NCBI GenBank assembly: GCA_013368445.1
Contig: JAACJO010000004.1
Span: 2,604,001 to 2,668,000 of the forward strand
Direction of reading: 5' to 3'
Source: Leucocoprinus leucothites
Taxonomy: Eukaryota; Basidiomycota; Agaricomycetes; Agaricales; Agaricaceae
Length of the DNA stretch: 64,000 bases
In this document: positions 10,001 through 20,082 of the stretch, in pieces
How the letters are laid out: each line of letters begins with the position of its first letter
Numbering within the stretch: position 1 is the first letter of the stretch
Position numbers and translations under genes: made by a program
The notes under the pieces: generated by a model
Databases searched by the model: none
Told to the model about the DNA's origin: nothing
What the model saw: the letters and a program-made list of their open reading frames with translations, nothing else

Positions 10001-10773
10001 AAAATCGTTGGGGAATGGTGGCACCTTCAGTCTTTTGGGCAGAGCGAATTTCTATTCAAAAATCGACAGGATATTCACCCTACTACATCGCACATGGTGT
10101 GGAGCCACTTTTACCATTCGATCTTGCTGAAGTGACGTATCTAGCTCCTCCTCTCACTAAACCACTTTCCACTACCGACCTCATCGCTACCCGAGCTATC
10201 CAGCTTCAGAAACGACCTCAGGACCTTGCTAGGGTCAAGGAACTTGTCCTCAAGGCTCGATACGACTCTATCCGCCATTTCAATGAGAAGTATTCGAATA
10301 AAATCCGAGATTTTGACTTCTCACCAGGTTCTCTTGTATTAGTCCGAAATTCGCGATATGACCACGATGTGGGCAGCAAAACCAAGCCCAGATATTTCGG
10401 ACCACTTATAGTACTCAAGAGAACAACTGGAGGATCGTATATCCTTGCAGAGCTCGACGGATCGATTTCCAAGCTTCGTTTTGCGGCATTTCGACTTGTT
10501 CCCTATTATCCAAGGGATATCCGAGCCATTCCTGTCACCAAACTCACCGACGCGACGCCTGAAGCACTCGAAGACATGACATACGATCCAGAATCATCCC
10601 ATTCTTCCCAGACAACCCCACCTCTCACCGTCAATGTCGCATTTTCTCCACCAAGCACCACCACTCTCCTGCACTTCTTGACACCTTCCAGACACCACCA
10701 ACTCGAAATTTCACCACAACTTTGTCAGTACACTGCCCGGGAGGTCAGTACGAAGTGTACCCAGCAGATGTAG
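7024..10773 (+). CDS. pol: Gypsy pol: reverse transcriptase, RNase H, integrase
   Basis: The frame holds 1,249 codons and has no ATG at its opening, as expected for a product made by frameshifting. Reverse transcriptase spans about residues 200-420: the template-binding LRLVHDLQ segment is near 245, motif A is YGIFDLF, and the catalytic motif C is FVDD at 347-350 (YIDD/YVDD in most Gypsy elements). RNase H runs from about 515 (GVDTS) to 635, with conserved acidic residues. Integrase has an HHCC zinc-binding segment (HQAHDEMGH and CHECQ near 815-857), catalytic D882 (YIDTM) and D940 (TDNGP), E975 (GPVERRH), and a GPY/F-like RYFGP near 1123. The TAG stop at 10771-10773 lies inside the first bases of the 3' LTR. 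Confidence 0.95.
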   Translation: MNIDDSVKEDRGDITSQTGSHHPITSHHQSPSISVTHISLSMISPLAYTTTAFAPIHKPQSIYEICLSEINRNESELEISSLAYKKVANRIKPVSTTLPENYRIVRRIPTDPLESMPLLPTHPPKFAPGTRYTLERMQSMNINPDSFLWPEEEKLVHHLIRMQELGFAWSEDEKGKFSSDYFDPIIIPTIEHIPWSLRNIPIPPGIFHKVVDIIKAKIAAGVYEPSSSSYRSRWFCVLKKDGKSLRLVHDLQPLNAVTIKDAGVPPILETYAESFGGRGCYGIFDLFVGFDQRALAPESRDLTTFQTPLGTLRLTSIPMGYTNSMQIQHGDLTFLLQDKIPDIAVPFVDDVPVKGPKTRYETRDGFETIPENPKIRRFVWEHLQNVNRIIQRIKHAGGTFSASKSRLCTPSAVVVGHLCTYEGRLPDTTRVQKIVDWPPCSDLTEVRGFLGTLGTIRIFIPNFSAISRPLVRLTKKGVEFRFGEEEQVAMDELKELARNSASIRSLDYSSTNEVILGVDTSKIAVGYILAQLGDNSKRYPSRFGSITLNERESRYSQVKLELFGLFRALKDVRIWIIGVLNLVVEVDAKYIKGMINNPDIQPSASINRWISAILLFDFRLRHVPGKEHGPDGLSRRPRAPEDPEINDDYEEWIDSANSFSFSHPISHNSSAPLSSSSDDFWWPWASNTFAIEILNETGSLQLSLYSLGHLTPSSTTSPSPQVEILSSVTSHSSPSSHPTIPRSEKAELHDLELKRVEAFLINPKRPPDMSDDDYKRFIRFSSGFFVRDGRLWKKDQKMKHKLVVPKERRYELIHQAHDEMGHKGIFTVRLRLLERFWWPQLEQDVRWFIKTCHECQTRLFHNFHIPPTVPIPFTLFRKVYIDTMFMPKSNGYRYIVHARCSLSSYPEWRMLRLENTRTLGAFIFEDILCRWGAVEEIVTDNGPAFVQATEFLSQRYKINHIRISPYNSRANGPVERRHLDVRESLVKAAGGEENRWGMVAPSVFWAERISIQKSTGYSPYYIAHGVEPLLPFDLAEVTYLAPPLTKPLSTTDLIATRAIQLQKRPQDLARVKELVLKARYDSIRHFNEKYSNKIRDFDFSPGSLVLVRNSRYDHDVGSKTKPRYFGPLIVLKRTTGGSYILAELDGSISKLRFAAFRLVPYYPRDIRAIPVTKLTDATPEALEDMTYDPESSHSSQTTPPLTVNVAFSPPSTTTLLHFLTPSRHHQLEISPQLCQYTAREVSTKCTQQM

Positions 10774-11549
10774 AGATTGTGAGTTCGGTTGCTCATGAAA
10801 ATGGCAACCTCTCGCAAATCTCTAGTGATCTTAACCACTCGGATCACTGTTGATTTCGGAGCGCCCACAAGCCGCCCACTCCTTTTCTGGTTTCGGTATC
10901 TATCCACCTCCATTCCTCCTCTTTTTCAACTTTCCTCTTCCGAATTTTATGTTCAAATTTTCATTCTTGCGTCGTCATGTTGTCATAATAATGTACCTGT
11001 AATCTGTATTGAATTATGTACTTGTAATTGCTTTGTATAATATTGTACTGACATCTCTCCATCTCAACCTATGCCCATTTTTCCTCTTCCCTCTAACTAG
11101 TCCACTGCCTCGATAATGTACTTGTATTGCGTATTTATTTAGCCCCTGTTTCGTGTACATTTCAAGCCGCTTTATTGTTCTTTTCTTTTACTTTCAATTT
11201 TCCTTTTTAATCTTCTTTTCATCTTTCTACTTCGAAATATTCGCTCAAAATTATTATTTCTTGTTGTATTTAAACCCTGTACAAGCTGCAGTTGCAGATC
11301 ATCGAATTTACTGCCTATCTCACTCGTCTCTAATTGTCTGAACTCATCTCAAATTTATCTGAATCAAAACCTGATTTATTCCTGTATCTACTACATCTCG
11401 AAGTTTTCCTCTTTTCCTAAACTCATCTCCACTCGTTCTCTCGTCGTTCCGCCTCCTAGGACGTCGTCTTCGGTCCAGAAGCCCAACGGCTGTTGGAATC
11501 GGCCGTGCTCGCAGTTTTATTTTGTTGTAAAAGGGTTTATTACTCTTCA
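10769..11549 (+). repeat. 3' LTR
   Basis: This 781-bp copy begins TGTAGAG right after the pol coding sequence and ends ACTCTTCA at 11549. Only position 10864 (C) differs from the 5' LTR. The 15 bp upstream lack a strong polypurine tract; GGGAGG at 10738-10743 is the nearest candidate. Confidence 0.96.
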
Positions 11550-11553
11550 ATAC
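11550..11553 (+). repeat. Target-site duplication, right (ATAC)
   Basis: This is the second copy of the 4-bp duplication flanking the retrotransposon (first copy 3712-3715). Confidence 0.9.
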
Positions 11554-12930
11554 ACTCATCCTGCAACGTGTTCCTAGTAACATCCTCTTGTCTATCCAGC
11601 TCCTCTTGTCGAGAATAATTCACTATGACTCTGTTGATGTTGCAAACTTCGGCGTTGCTATCTTGTGTAATGAAATTGGTATGTCAGAGAGATCATTCCG
11701 CGGCATCTACCATTACGTCCACGCAGTCATAGACTTTCAGGAATATCCACCACCCGTATTTGACCAAACCATCAATCTCAAACGCTCGTACTTTGACCAG
11801 AACTTGTCATCCTCGTCCAAATTCTCACTTGGGCAAACCCTCCTCCATGTTCATGGCACCATCGGTTTCCGCCACAAATCCTTCTATGACTTTCTCCATG
11901 ATCCCGCTCGCTCATCCTCCTTCTGCATCACCACCCCGACCATGCACAAGAACCTCTTCGATCGTCTCATTCAACTACACCACCATTTTGCATCTGGTTA
12001 TGTAACCCAAGGCACAAGTATGTCTCCCTTCACTGTGCCGAGTCGCGTCCTCAATGTTATACTTCAGAACCCATACTGAGGCCTCGTATGGCCAGCTCTT
12101 CCATCTCGCTCTCTTGGCCTCAAGGGAGCAAGTTTGTGGATTCATGGATCAAGATGTGGAGCTTTTTCAATATCTCGTTTTCGTTGTCTCATGATCATCC
12201 GTGGTTTCGTCCATTTTTGGGGGGCCTTCCGTTGAGTTCATTGCAGAAACTTGCAGACCTCGATTATCGCAAAACCCTGCTTGCTTTTCTGTTGCTGAAC
12301 AGTACCAGAGTTTTTTCCAGCTCGCACACTATTGGTCTCCGCCGAGCCGGTGTTTCTAGAATCAATGAAGGCTCTGAGTTTATTCAGCTCAAATATTACA
12401 CAGATTTTGATCCAGATTCGTTCCTGGTAGTACGTATATCTATAAACACTATTTTTAATTACTACCAGCTAAACCTCTGGCAGATGGTCAAGCAACTCGA
12501 AAGGCTACGAGTTGTCAGGCTCTATCATCCTCGACTCGGTTCAAGTCGCGCAGCCTCTTTTCTCCACGCCGTTTCTCGACAGAAGTCATCTGGCAAGAAA
12601 TTCGGCATATATAAACTCGGTCACAGGGATAAGTCGGTGATCTGGTATTGGGAGTTTGACACGGAAAAGCAGCATTTTCACGAGTTTCAGACAGTAAACT
12701 ATGAGGAAGCGATGACCTTTTACAAAGCGGAGAAGCTTACAATGTGGGACTGGGATGAGGGAGAGGACAGTAGCAGTGCGGAAGATGAGGGCGCGACTAA
12801 TGTGGAGGAGGCGGATGTGCCCGAGCACAGAAACAGAAACGAACATGAGGCAACTGAGAAGCCGGAGCAGTATGACAGTGACATAGTTGAGAGGGGTGAG
12901 TCTTGGCATGGCCACGGAGACGAAAATTGA
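11554..12930 (+). pseudogene. NACHT-domain NTPase (NWD2-like), 3' half
   Basis: The frame resumes after the insertion with LILQRVP.. and continues through the helical region that follows the NACHT domain in this family, including the KSFYDFL and LSLSWPQG landmarks. Exons are 11554-12017, 12068-12429 and 12484-12930. The introns are GTATGT...TTCAG (12018-12067) and GTACGT...GGCAG (12430-12483). The C-terminal part has the family's globular tail (YHPRLGSS, WYWEFD, FHEFQTVN) and ends in an acidic, Glu-rich stretch. No stop or frameshift is present, so the half is intact, but it lacks its own start and P-loop. Low-level expression from the LTR is possible; a functional NTPase from this allele is not expected. 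Confidence 0.85.
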
Positions 12931-13310
12931 CATGGGGTCAACAAGTAACAGAAGAAGGAAAAGGCTGGTAATCAGGACTGGCAGGGTGACGTTGGGATGC
13001 CATCCAAATTGTCCCTGAGCCCAGGAATTGTTTCGTAGTTCATTCATTCCCGTATAAATTAAGCGTCTGCACCACCATTGTCGCCTTCGTGTATTATTCA
13101 AGCCATCCAGATGCCAGCATTGACTAGAATTTCAACAGCTATCGATTCCTTGCACCACCTACTAACAGCGACAGAACGCGCTTTGTTTTTCTTCTCGGTT
13201 TTGCCCACTTTTTCGCTATGCGCAGCCTAGCTGTAAGCTCCTCATCAGGTAAGCTGCAATGCGATATTTTTATAGACAATGCTGCATGTCCTACATTAGT
13301 ACAGCTATAC
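12931..13310. other. Shared 3' region of two convergent genes
   Basis: The NACHT gene ends at 12930 and the minus-strand membrane protein ends at 13311. The 380 bp between them should hold both 3' UTRs and terminators. I see no further gene. Confidence 0.6.
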
Positions 13311-14995
13311 CTATCTCCATTGTTCAGTTGGAGCCAATGGTCTTTGGTGTTTTGTGGTGTGACCTGAGCCTGAGAAGACACGAAATACACCGAAGAGGTC
13401 GAATGGATACCTCTTCTGAGTAAGTGCAGATCGACAGAGGACACACAGCAACAACAGGGCAATCACATCCACCACGATTGTAGTGATAAACAGCGCTTTG
13501 GATGTCATCAACGCCAATCGCCTCTCCTTCCCAATACCGGGAACAGGCATCAAATCAAAGGTTGGGAAAGTACGTGACCCGGTCTTGCGGTAGCCGTCGA
13601 TAAAGGCCTTCGCCGCAGAGGACATGACAATGTCTACGTTCCTATTGATAGATGGTATGTCCAACGGTGCAACATTTTGCGCCATATCCCAGTCAATAGG
13701 TGCATTGGCCATGAATATGTTTGAAGCAACATTGTTCACTAGGTCGGCTGTCTCTAATGGTTCGCTTTCGGTAGCCACGACCTGGAGTGCATTGGAGAAG
13801 ATAATGTTGGCTGCGCTGATAGGGAAACTACCATCAGGCGACCTCCCAGAGGAGATGATTTCAACAATTCCACTCTCCGACAGACGGACACGGCCGCCGG
13901 AAATGTTGATGTTTGGGTTACACACGAGGACACTGGCGAGCGGACCAGCGAGTTGCATATCTGAACTCGCGCTGACTCCTACGCCTGACGGTACGAAAGT
14001 AGCAGGTTGACCACCCAGGTCAATCGCAAACGGAGATGCCGGGGTAGTGTGATTATTACGAAAGGTACTGTTCCCTCCAATGAACAAATAGCTGGAAGTC
14101 CCAACTTTCTCCATGGTTGGAAAGTCGCTCAGGGAGAGAGGACTGATGCTAGAGCCTAGGACAGAATGTTTTCAGAAATCTGGATATTTATGTCATTCCA
14201 AAACTACGTACCTGAATTTACCTGTCCACCAACTATGAGGGTAGTATGCCACATCTGCCCTGCCGCTTGGATGGTCAGGTCTGTGACATTTCCGAGCGTG
14301 GAGTTAACGATCAATAGCGCCTCCCAGTGGCAGTCGTGGTGGTATTCAACAACGTCAGTATTGTACTCCAGTGTTCCATTGAATTCTCCGGGACGTGATG
14401 GTAAAGCTACCAATATATTTGGGGGTAGCTTGAATCCGAACGGAGTACGCTCGGTCATTTCAAGCCGAACTATGAGATTGGCACGAGTTTGAGTAGTCAA
14501 AAATTGTTCGGCGCGAGTGGTTGAATTTATCTGGGAAATCTGCCTACCGACATCAACAGTGACGGGAATGTCGACGAGGGTTGTAGCAACACTGATTGTT
14601 CCTGGTGCAAGGTGGCTAAGTGCCATGAAATATAGCGAAGCCAAGAAAGCTAACTTAAATGTCCCGCTGGAATGCTCCGAAAAAATATAGGAGATACGAT
14701 CTAGGAAGCCCGAAGTGACAGTGGACACTCTGTCAGACCTTCCAGGAATTATTTTTTCCAGGTTAACTGACCACTCTCGGCTGAAGGCATCAGCGAAGAT
14801 GTGTCCACCAGCAAAAATAGCCAAAGAGTGCCACACAATGAAAAAGACAGTGAAGCCACCCTTGACTTCTGAGTCGCTTAAATTGAGGGGGATGTGGAGT
14901 AGGACAGGCTTTGCTAGACAAACAGCAGCCAAGACAATGAAGGCAGCCTCAATGATGAAGAATAAAAGAAGACGAAGGTAAACACCGTGTGGCAT
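13311..14995 (-). CDS. Three-TM membrane protein of unknown function
   Basis: The two-exon gene (14995-14212 and 14155-13311) has an intron GTACGT...CCTAG at 14156-14211. The exons total 1,629 nt, giving 542 residues. The N-terminus has a hydrophobic helix at about residues 8-30 and a second at about 48-70 (FTVFFIVWHSLAIFAGG). A possible third lies near 115-135 (KLAFLASLYFMALSHLA). A long, probably extracytosolic region with several N-x-S/T sites follows, then a C-terminal helix (ITTIVVDVIALLLLCVLC) and a short basic tail. The layout resembles a poorly described membrane-protein family common in mushroom genomes; I know no function. It is convergent with the NACHT gene. Confidence 0.8.
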
Positions 14996-15224
14996 GTTTC
15001 TGCTGATGATAGATTGTGATTCGGGTGTAGGGTAAGGGGGCTGCTGTCTCGGTTCTGTTGAGTGGGACCGGCGGCTTCGTCACTTGGGGGTTCGGAGGAC
15101 CTATAAGTTGGGATGTTACTGGGGGAGTCCGTTATAAAGGGTGTCCTTCCTGTCCTATATCCGTATATTAGACTTTAGCCTCTTTTTAGATTGAAATTTG
15201 CCCGAATATCACCCCTTGATGATG

Positions 15225-15610
15225 TGATGGTCATGAAGGCGGGTAAGGATACAAGTACTTACACGACTAAACCTACTAAACCGTGTCCCTGTTCAGACCG
15301 AAGCATGTGCCTGTTCCCCCCTTGGTGTCACACATTTACCGCTCGGCGCTGTAGCGCTGGCCGGGGGGGGAAAACGTTCTCTTCTCCACAACACTTCTGC
15401 TTGGACGTTATTACGCTTGTGAACATAGATATCACGGCTTCGGGAGAGTCAATTATCGCCTAAGCTCCGGAAACAGCAGTCGTCTAAGATGGCTACGAGA
15501 CAGTGAATGCTTTCCAGTCTCCAGTGAGTTCGTTCTGGCGCTCACTGCTGCCAGGGCTGTGCACTCCATATGTTCTGAGCGGAACCCGATCATAACTCAT
15601 CTCTTGTTAC
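15225..15610 (+). repeat. Diverged direct repeat, right copy
   Basis: This is the partner of 2080-2400 in the same orientation. It lies downstream of the GST 3' end and upstream of the membrane protein's 5' end. It includes a G-run (15361-15370) absent from the left copy, and the shared CCATATGTTCTGAG block at about 15567-15580. Confidence 0.7.
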
Positions 15611-15744
15611 CCTTATATTACTTTAACATCAGTTTCAAACTACATGCGCATTGATCGGGGGACAACGACAATAACTATTACGTCAGATTCCCAAGTGACT
15701 AGATCAGTCTACACCACAAGGTCCCGTTCTGTCTTCCTTTGCTT
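15611..15744. other. GST 3' flank
   Basis: This AT-rich stretch presumably carries the GST 3' UTR. No gene is seen. Confidence 0.4.
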
Positions 15745-16622
15745 TTAATCATACGAAGCTTTGCTTACGACGCCATCCTTCACCGCAATCCATGACGGCC
15801 AATTAGTGATGTCATGGAACCAACTGTGTAAATATGTGAGCACCTTCAAAAAATGTCGTTGGATATCCACTAACCGAGTAAAGTTTGGTCTGCCAGTGAA
15901 AAAGTCAACACCAGTAGCGGGTAGAGCAGATCCGAACGGTAAATGGAAAAAATCGGCAAGAGTAGGTTCCTGTAACGTTATGATTAAAAAAGAGGAAGCC
16001 GAAGACAGCAGTGAGAGACAAACATCGCCAGCAAGGTACTTGCTCTTGCTTAGGATGGTTTCATAGACATCGAGTTTGGGCTGAAGCGCCTTGACTGCCT
16101 CTTCGAACACAACTTCGTTCGTTTGGCCCCATCCTCGCGTGCTTGAGCCAGGTAATTCTATCAGGAATTGAAGCATTCTTTCCATTAAATTAAAGCTCAC
16201 GGTTTGAAGACTTTCTCGAACACGGCTTTAACGGCGTAGGGATCAAAGTTGGACACTTCAACGGACGCAGCCTGCTCGAATAAAGCAATGGCTTTCACGT
16301 CCTTGAGGGGAATGAGTGGTGCACCGCGATCAGCCCACTTCGTCGCAATATAACGGCAAATAGCGCGGCTTTCATAAACAATAAAGCCATCATCATCCTG
16401 GAAAGAGAATTGAGGTTGTGTCTGTGGAGCGGGTAAGGGGGTTAAACTTACAAGCACTGGGACTTGTCCAAAGGGATGCTTTGCTAAATGTTCCGCTGAC
16501 TTTTGTTCACTGCTTGCTCGGTTTAGTTCAATAAACTCGAAGGGAACTTTCTTCTCATGAAGAATCTGCGCGACACGGCGTGTAGCAGTGGAGATAGCAA
16601 AGCCGTATAGCTTCACGACCAT
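15745..16622 (-). CDS. Glutathione S-transferase (phi-like)
   Basis: The enzyme conjugates glutathione to electrophiles in the cytosol. There are four exons (16622-16452, 16397-16201, 16141-16024 and 15969-15745), with introns starting GTAAGT, GTGAGC and GTTTGT; the total is 711 nt, 236 residues. The N-terminal thioredoxin fold (residues 1-80) has the STATRR segment near 11-16, where phi-class GSTs carry the catalytic Ser. It also has FGQVPVL (cis-Pro) at 51-57 and the glutathione-binding ESRAICRYI near 66-74. The C-terminal helical domain has LAGDEPTLADFFHLP and ends with SWIAV and a short tail. Length fits the family (210-240). A decayed copy lies at 709-1584. Confidence 0.93.
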
Positions 16623-17364
16623 TGTTGCTCAAGTCAGGTAGTAATGATGAATATGAGAAGGCGATGGCAATGGATGCAAGGAATTGCTGTACCGTTTATA
16701 AGCAAACTCATCATCGTGGTTGGTAATCTCGCAATTTGACATCATAGTTGCATGCATCTGACATGTGACAACCATGTTCGAGGGTAGTAAACTCAAAGGA
16801 TATAAAAAGGTGATAAGAGGTTCAACCCTAAAATTGAGGTCTGTGTGCGGAAGGCGAACACTTGGTTCGTCGAGGCGCACTCCGGGACATCAATACACCC
16901 CAAGATTTGGCAGAGATATTAACTAGAAATGGAGAGATTTATGCAGCTGATGAACTACCGGTTAACGAAAGAAATTGTGTCCGCGAGGAGACCGAAACGA
17001 CACGCAGGTAAGTGATTATAACCTTATCGAGACACGGGCTTTTGTATCGGAACGCCATCAAATTGTGCTTACGAAAACGGTCGTACATCTTTGGTGTTCT
17101 GCTTAATGGCATGAGTCATGACGGTGAAGAACGAAGATTTGGAAAGGTGGTGAAAGAAGCCACATGCACTTAAGGAAAGCATGCGGCAACCATAAGGGGG
17201 AGCAAGTCTATCATGGCATCCGAACTTACTCGAAACCATAAAACACTACAGGAGGTATATACAAGCCCTCAACGGCCACTTCACGTCCAGCGATGAAATA
17301 ATACATCAAAAAGTGACGGGCAATTATAGTAACCTTCACGTTCAGAAAACGGTACCGGAAGGAT
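16623..17364. other. Intergenic between GST start and UNC93-like 3' end
   Basis: This stretch holds the GST promoter side and the 3' UTR of the UNC93-like gene. Small open frames at 16629-16880 and 17226-17435 have no recognisable features. Confidence 0.4.
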
Positions 17365-19591
17365 TCAACTGGACTCGGCCGATACCTTCCGAGGCTCTTC
17401 CTCTCCCCGATTTTCTTCAAATGTACCATCGACACTAGCGATCACGGGAGAGGGTGTAATCGCCAATACAGTAGGTAATGCAATGACAAGTGCACTCCCA
17501 AAAAGTGCCCAGTTGATCTTGAGTTGTGTGATTGCAGGATCTTAGAGGAGGTGAGCAGACGACAAACTTGAAGAAATGAGGCCTAATCTTACAGTGCAGG
17601 GCATTGATCCGCCATGCTACGGCACCCCCAGCAGCTTGGAAAGTCTTGTACACTGTTTGGTATCGAGCGAATTAGCTTCAGAAGAACTGATACCCCGGGT
17701 TAGGATGCGAAAGCCAATGACATACAACCAACGAATTTAGCCGCCGCTTGGGGTGTCGGTGCCAGTGAAGCCATCAACCAATAGCAAAAGGACTACACGT
17801 CGTCAGCAACAGCCATCCCCATTGCGAAATATTCGAATACTGACCTGCCAAAAAGCATCAAAAGCGCCATAGAAGAAATATCTGCAACGAGATAACCCTG
17901 AGTAGACTTCTACCAAACACCGGCTCCATGTCACTTACAACCAGAATGGGCCTATGAAGGTCTTTGTGTCGGAGAAGTCCAGCCATTGCTTCTTCCCAGT
18001 TTTATCCGCCCAGCGCTGGAATGCGAGTCCACCTAAGGTAAAAATCTGAGCGTGGCAGCGGAGATAGTTCCGGATCGATTTTACCTCCCCAAATAGCGAA
18101 ACCTGTTACGAAGACAAAGACATATCCCAGAAGCGCCCTTTGCGGCCGAGTAAGCCATTTGAGATCCAGTAAGAACCCAATCAAGAGTCCACCAAACTAA
18201 AGACATGATTAATTGAAACCCCAGCTTAACCGTTCTTTGAGCTCACCATCTGGGCAATCCAGTACATGGCTCCGTTAAGAGATCTTGTCCTCAGAGTGAA
18301 AACATTTCCTGAACGTAGGGAACGGATCATATTGTAGTGAATAATCCCCGAAAGGTAAAGTTTCGTATTGGGAACGCACCGTTCACGTTATTCTGCTGGT
18401 ATGAATAGAAGAAGTTGGCGCAGAAGAAAGCGGGGATGAGTAAAATAATCCTCCAATTTCCCATCGATGTCACAAAATTCTTAACCTCCCTGTGGAAAGA
18501 GGCCGAAAAACCCATCTTCTCTGCAGGCGGTGGACCTGCTAACGTCCCATCCTGTCTGATAACTTTATGGGGTGGGGCAATGAGAACCGAGAGCAGCCAA
18601 CCAACAGCTGGTATAAAAATAGTCGTGGAGAAAACGTGGTAGGTTAGAAGACAAGCTCGACCTCCTCGGAGTCTACTCTCACCCATTATAACCATGAAGG
18701 CAGCATCTATTATATTTAGAAACATCAACAAAACGGAACCGAGGTCGTTACGAGATACGTACACGTTCCATCGGTAACTGTTCCGCCTTTTGAGTGAAAA
18801 TTCAAAGCAAACGAGATAAACGACCCGATGCCTCCCCCGAGGTTGAAAATAACCTGTTTGAATGCGAGAATTAACAAAGAATGGCAGAAGAATCTGCTAA
18901 ACCCACCCAAAACATGGCGATAGCTCTCCCCTTTTGGTCAGGCAAAGGGTATGAGACCATGATCTACGAGTAGTGTTGTTAGATAAAGGCGGCTTCAGCA
19001 AGAAGCAGAGACTCAACAGCTCCCTGTGCCACCCAGAGGAATGATGCACCAATACCGAGAATTGCTCCACTCGCAATCACAAATGCGGAGTTATGGGTAT
19101 GATTGTAGCAAAGCAGTGAACCGGAGTACAAAGGATAACACCATCCCCCTAAACGCGATGCCGTTACGAAGAATATTAACTTGGACTTGTCGGATCAAAC
19201 GGACCTAAGAGTAAACAGGTTCGAGGGCCGAACATCTGTCAAGGGCAATCGGAGTGAGGCAATTGGACGGTTGTTATAGGATAGTATCTTACGTCGAAAA
19301 TCGGGGGTACGACTGTAAGCGCAGACGCGGCTGTCGCTGCGAGGAGTGCGACAGTTGCATTGGCCGCTACAGTACTATCAAGTTGACCGGATCCGCCTAG
19401 GCCGCCGATAGCATTATACATTCCTGGGGTAATTCACATTAGTATACTGACGGAGGAGACGACAGATATTTACCCGGACAGCAGAAGCAAATGAGAGATA
19501 TCAGGATTATCTGGGTCCAGGGAGACCTCCACACCTCAGCGATAGTACTTCTCGAGCCTCCAGCGCGATCGTCCGATATTTCTGTCGACAT
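17365..19591 (-). CDS. UNC93-like major facilitator transporter
   Basis: This membrane protein of the MFS/UNC93 family has about 450 residues, encoded in roughly a dozen short exons. The ATG at 19591 opens a short cytosolic tail. TM1 follows (TQIILISLICF), then the family signature CPGMYNAIGGLGGSGQ, which spans the first intron. Later landmarks are YNHTHNSAFVIASGAILGIG, LWVAQGA, VSYPLPDQKGRAIA and VIFNLGGGIGSF, and an APPHKVIRQDG loop. The C-terminal half has YWIAQMFGG, FFYGAFDAFWQ and APTPQAAAKFVG, the last TM ends near AITPSP, and an acidic tail closes at TGA 17365-17367. Substrate is unknown. Neighbouring residues between TM2 and TM3 look unusually short, so that joint is less sure. Confidence 0.88.
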
Positions 19592-20082
19592 TCTTTCCTG
19601 TACCCGAATGGAAGCGGTGGTGCAAGTTACGAGGGAAGAAAGGCGACAGGGGTATACCCCGATAATATGTATCGAATAAGAGGGAAACTTGCCCTTCTCA
19701 CGGATTGCCGCATTTTGCGGGATAGGAGACGCACAGATGCTCACCCCACATTCTTGTGGCCGGAAGCTGGTGGTGCTTCTCCTTTAGTTCGAACTTGCAT
19801 GTGCTCCAGCAAGGTTCAGCGCGAACTTCTGAGTGCCCCGTGACGCGATTTCATAATATAATTCAATTACTCATGTGAATTTGATTCAAACTTCAGGGTT
19901 CAACTAGCCTCAACTGGAGATCGCCAACAAGGCCATCATGCAGGACATGTTATAATCGCGGGGTATGAGAACAGGGTATACACATAAAAGAACGGAGAGG
20001 CTTCAAAAGTACAAAAGAGTGTGAATCAACTATCAGATAAGTCCATGCTGCTCTGGCGGGAAGCTCCAGCGCGGGGTCAACC
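19592..20082. other. Intergenic, no gene seen
   Basis: This 490-bp stretch lies between two minus-strand genes. It presumably holds the UNC93-like promoter and the SLATT gene's 3' UTR. Confidence 0.5.

Larger units (their letters stand above)
3716..11549 (+). mobile_element. Full-length Ty3/Gypsy LTR retrotransposon
   Basis: The 7,834-bp element lies in the same orientation as the NACHT gene it interrupts. It has two 781-bp LTRs that start TG and end CA, a PBS-like site just inside the 5' LTR, a gag with a CCHC knuckle, a retropepsin-like protease, and a pol with RT, RNase H and integrase in Gypsy order. LTR identity is 780 of 781 by eye, with one T/C difference at 3811 versus 10864. The gag TGA and the pro-pol frame change are the only interruptions. 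The element therefore looks recently inserted and possibly still active. Confidence 0.96.

Noticed and set aside
13139..13462. 107-codon minus-strand frame at the membrane protein 3' end
   Set aside because: It overlaps the end of the membrane-protein exon in another frame and has no protein features.
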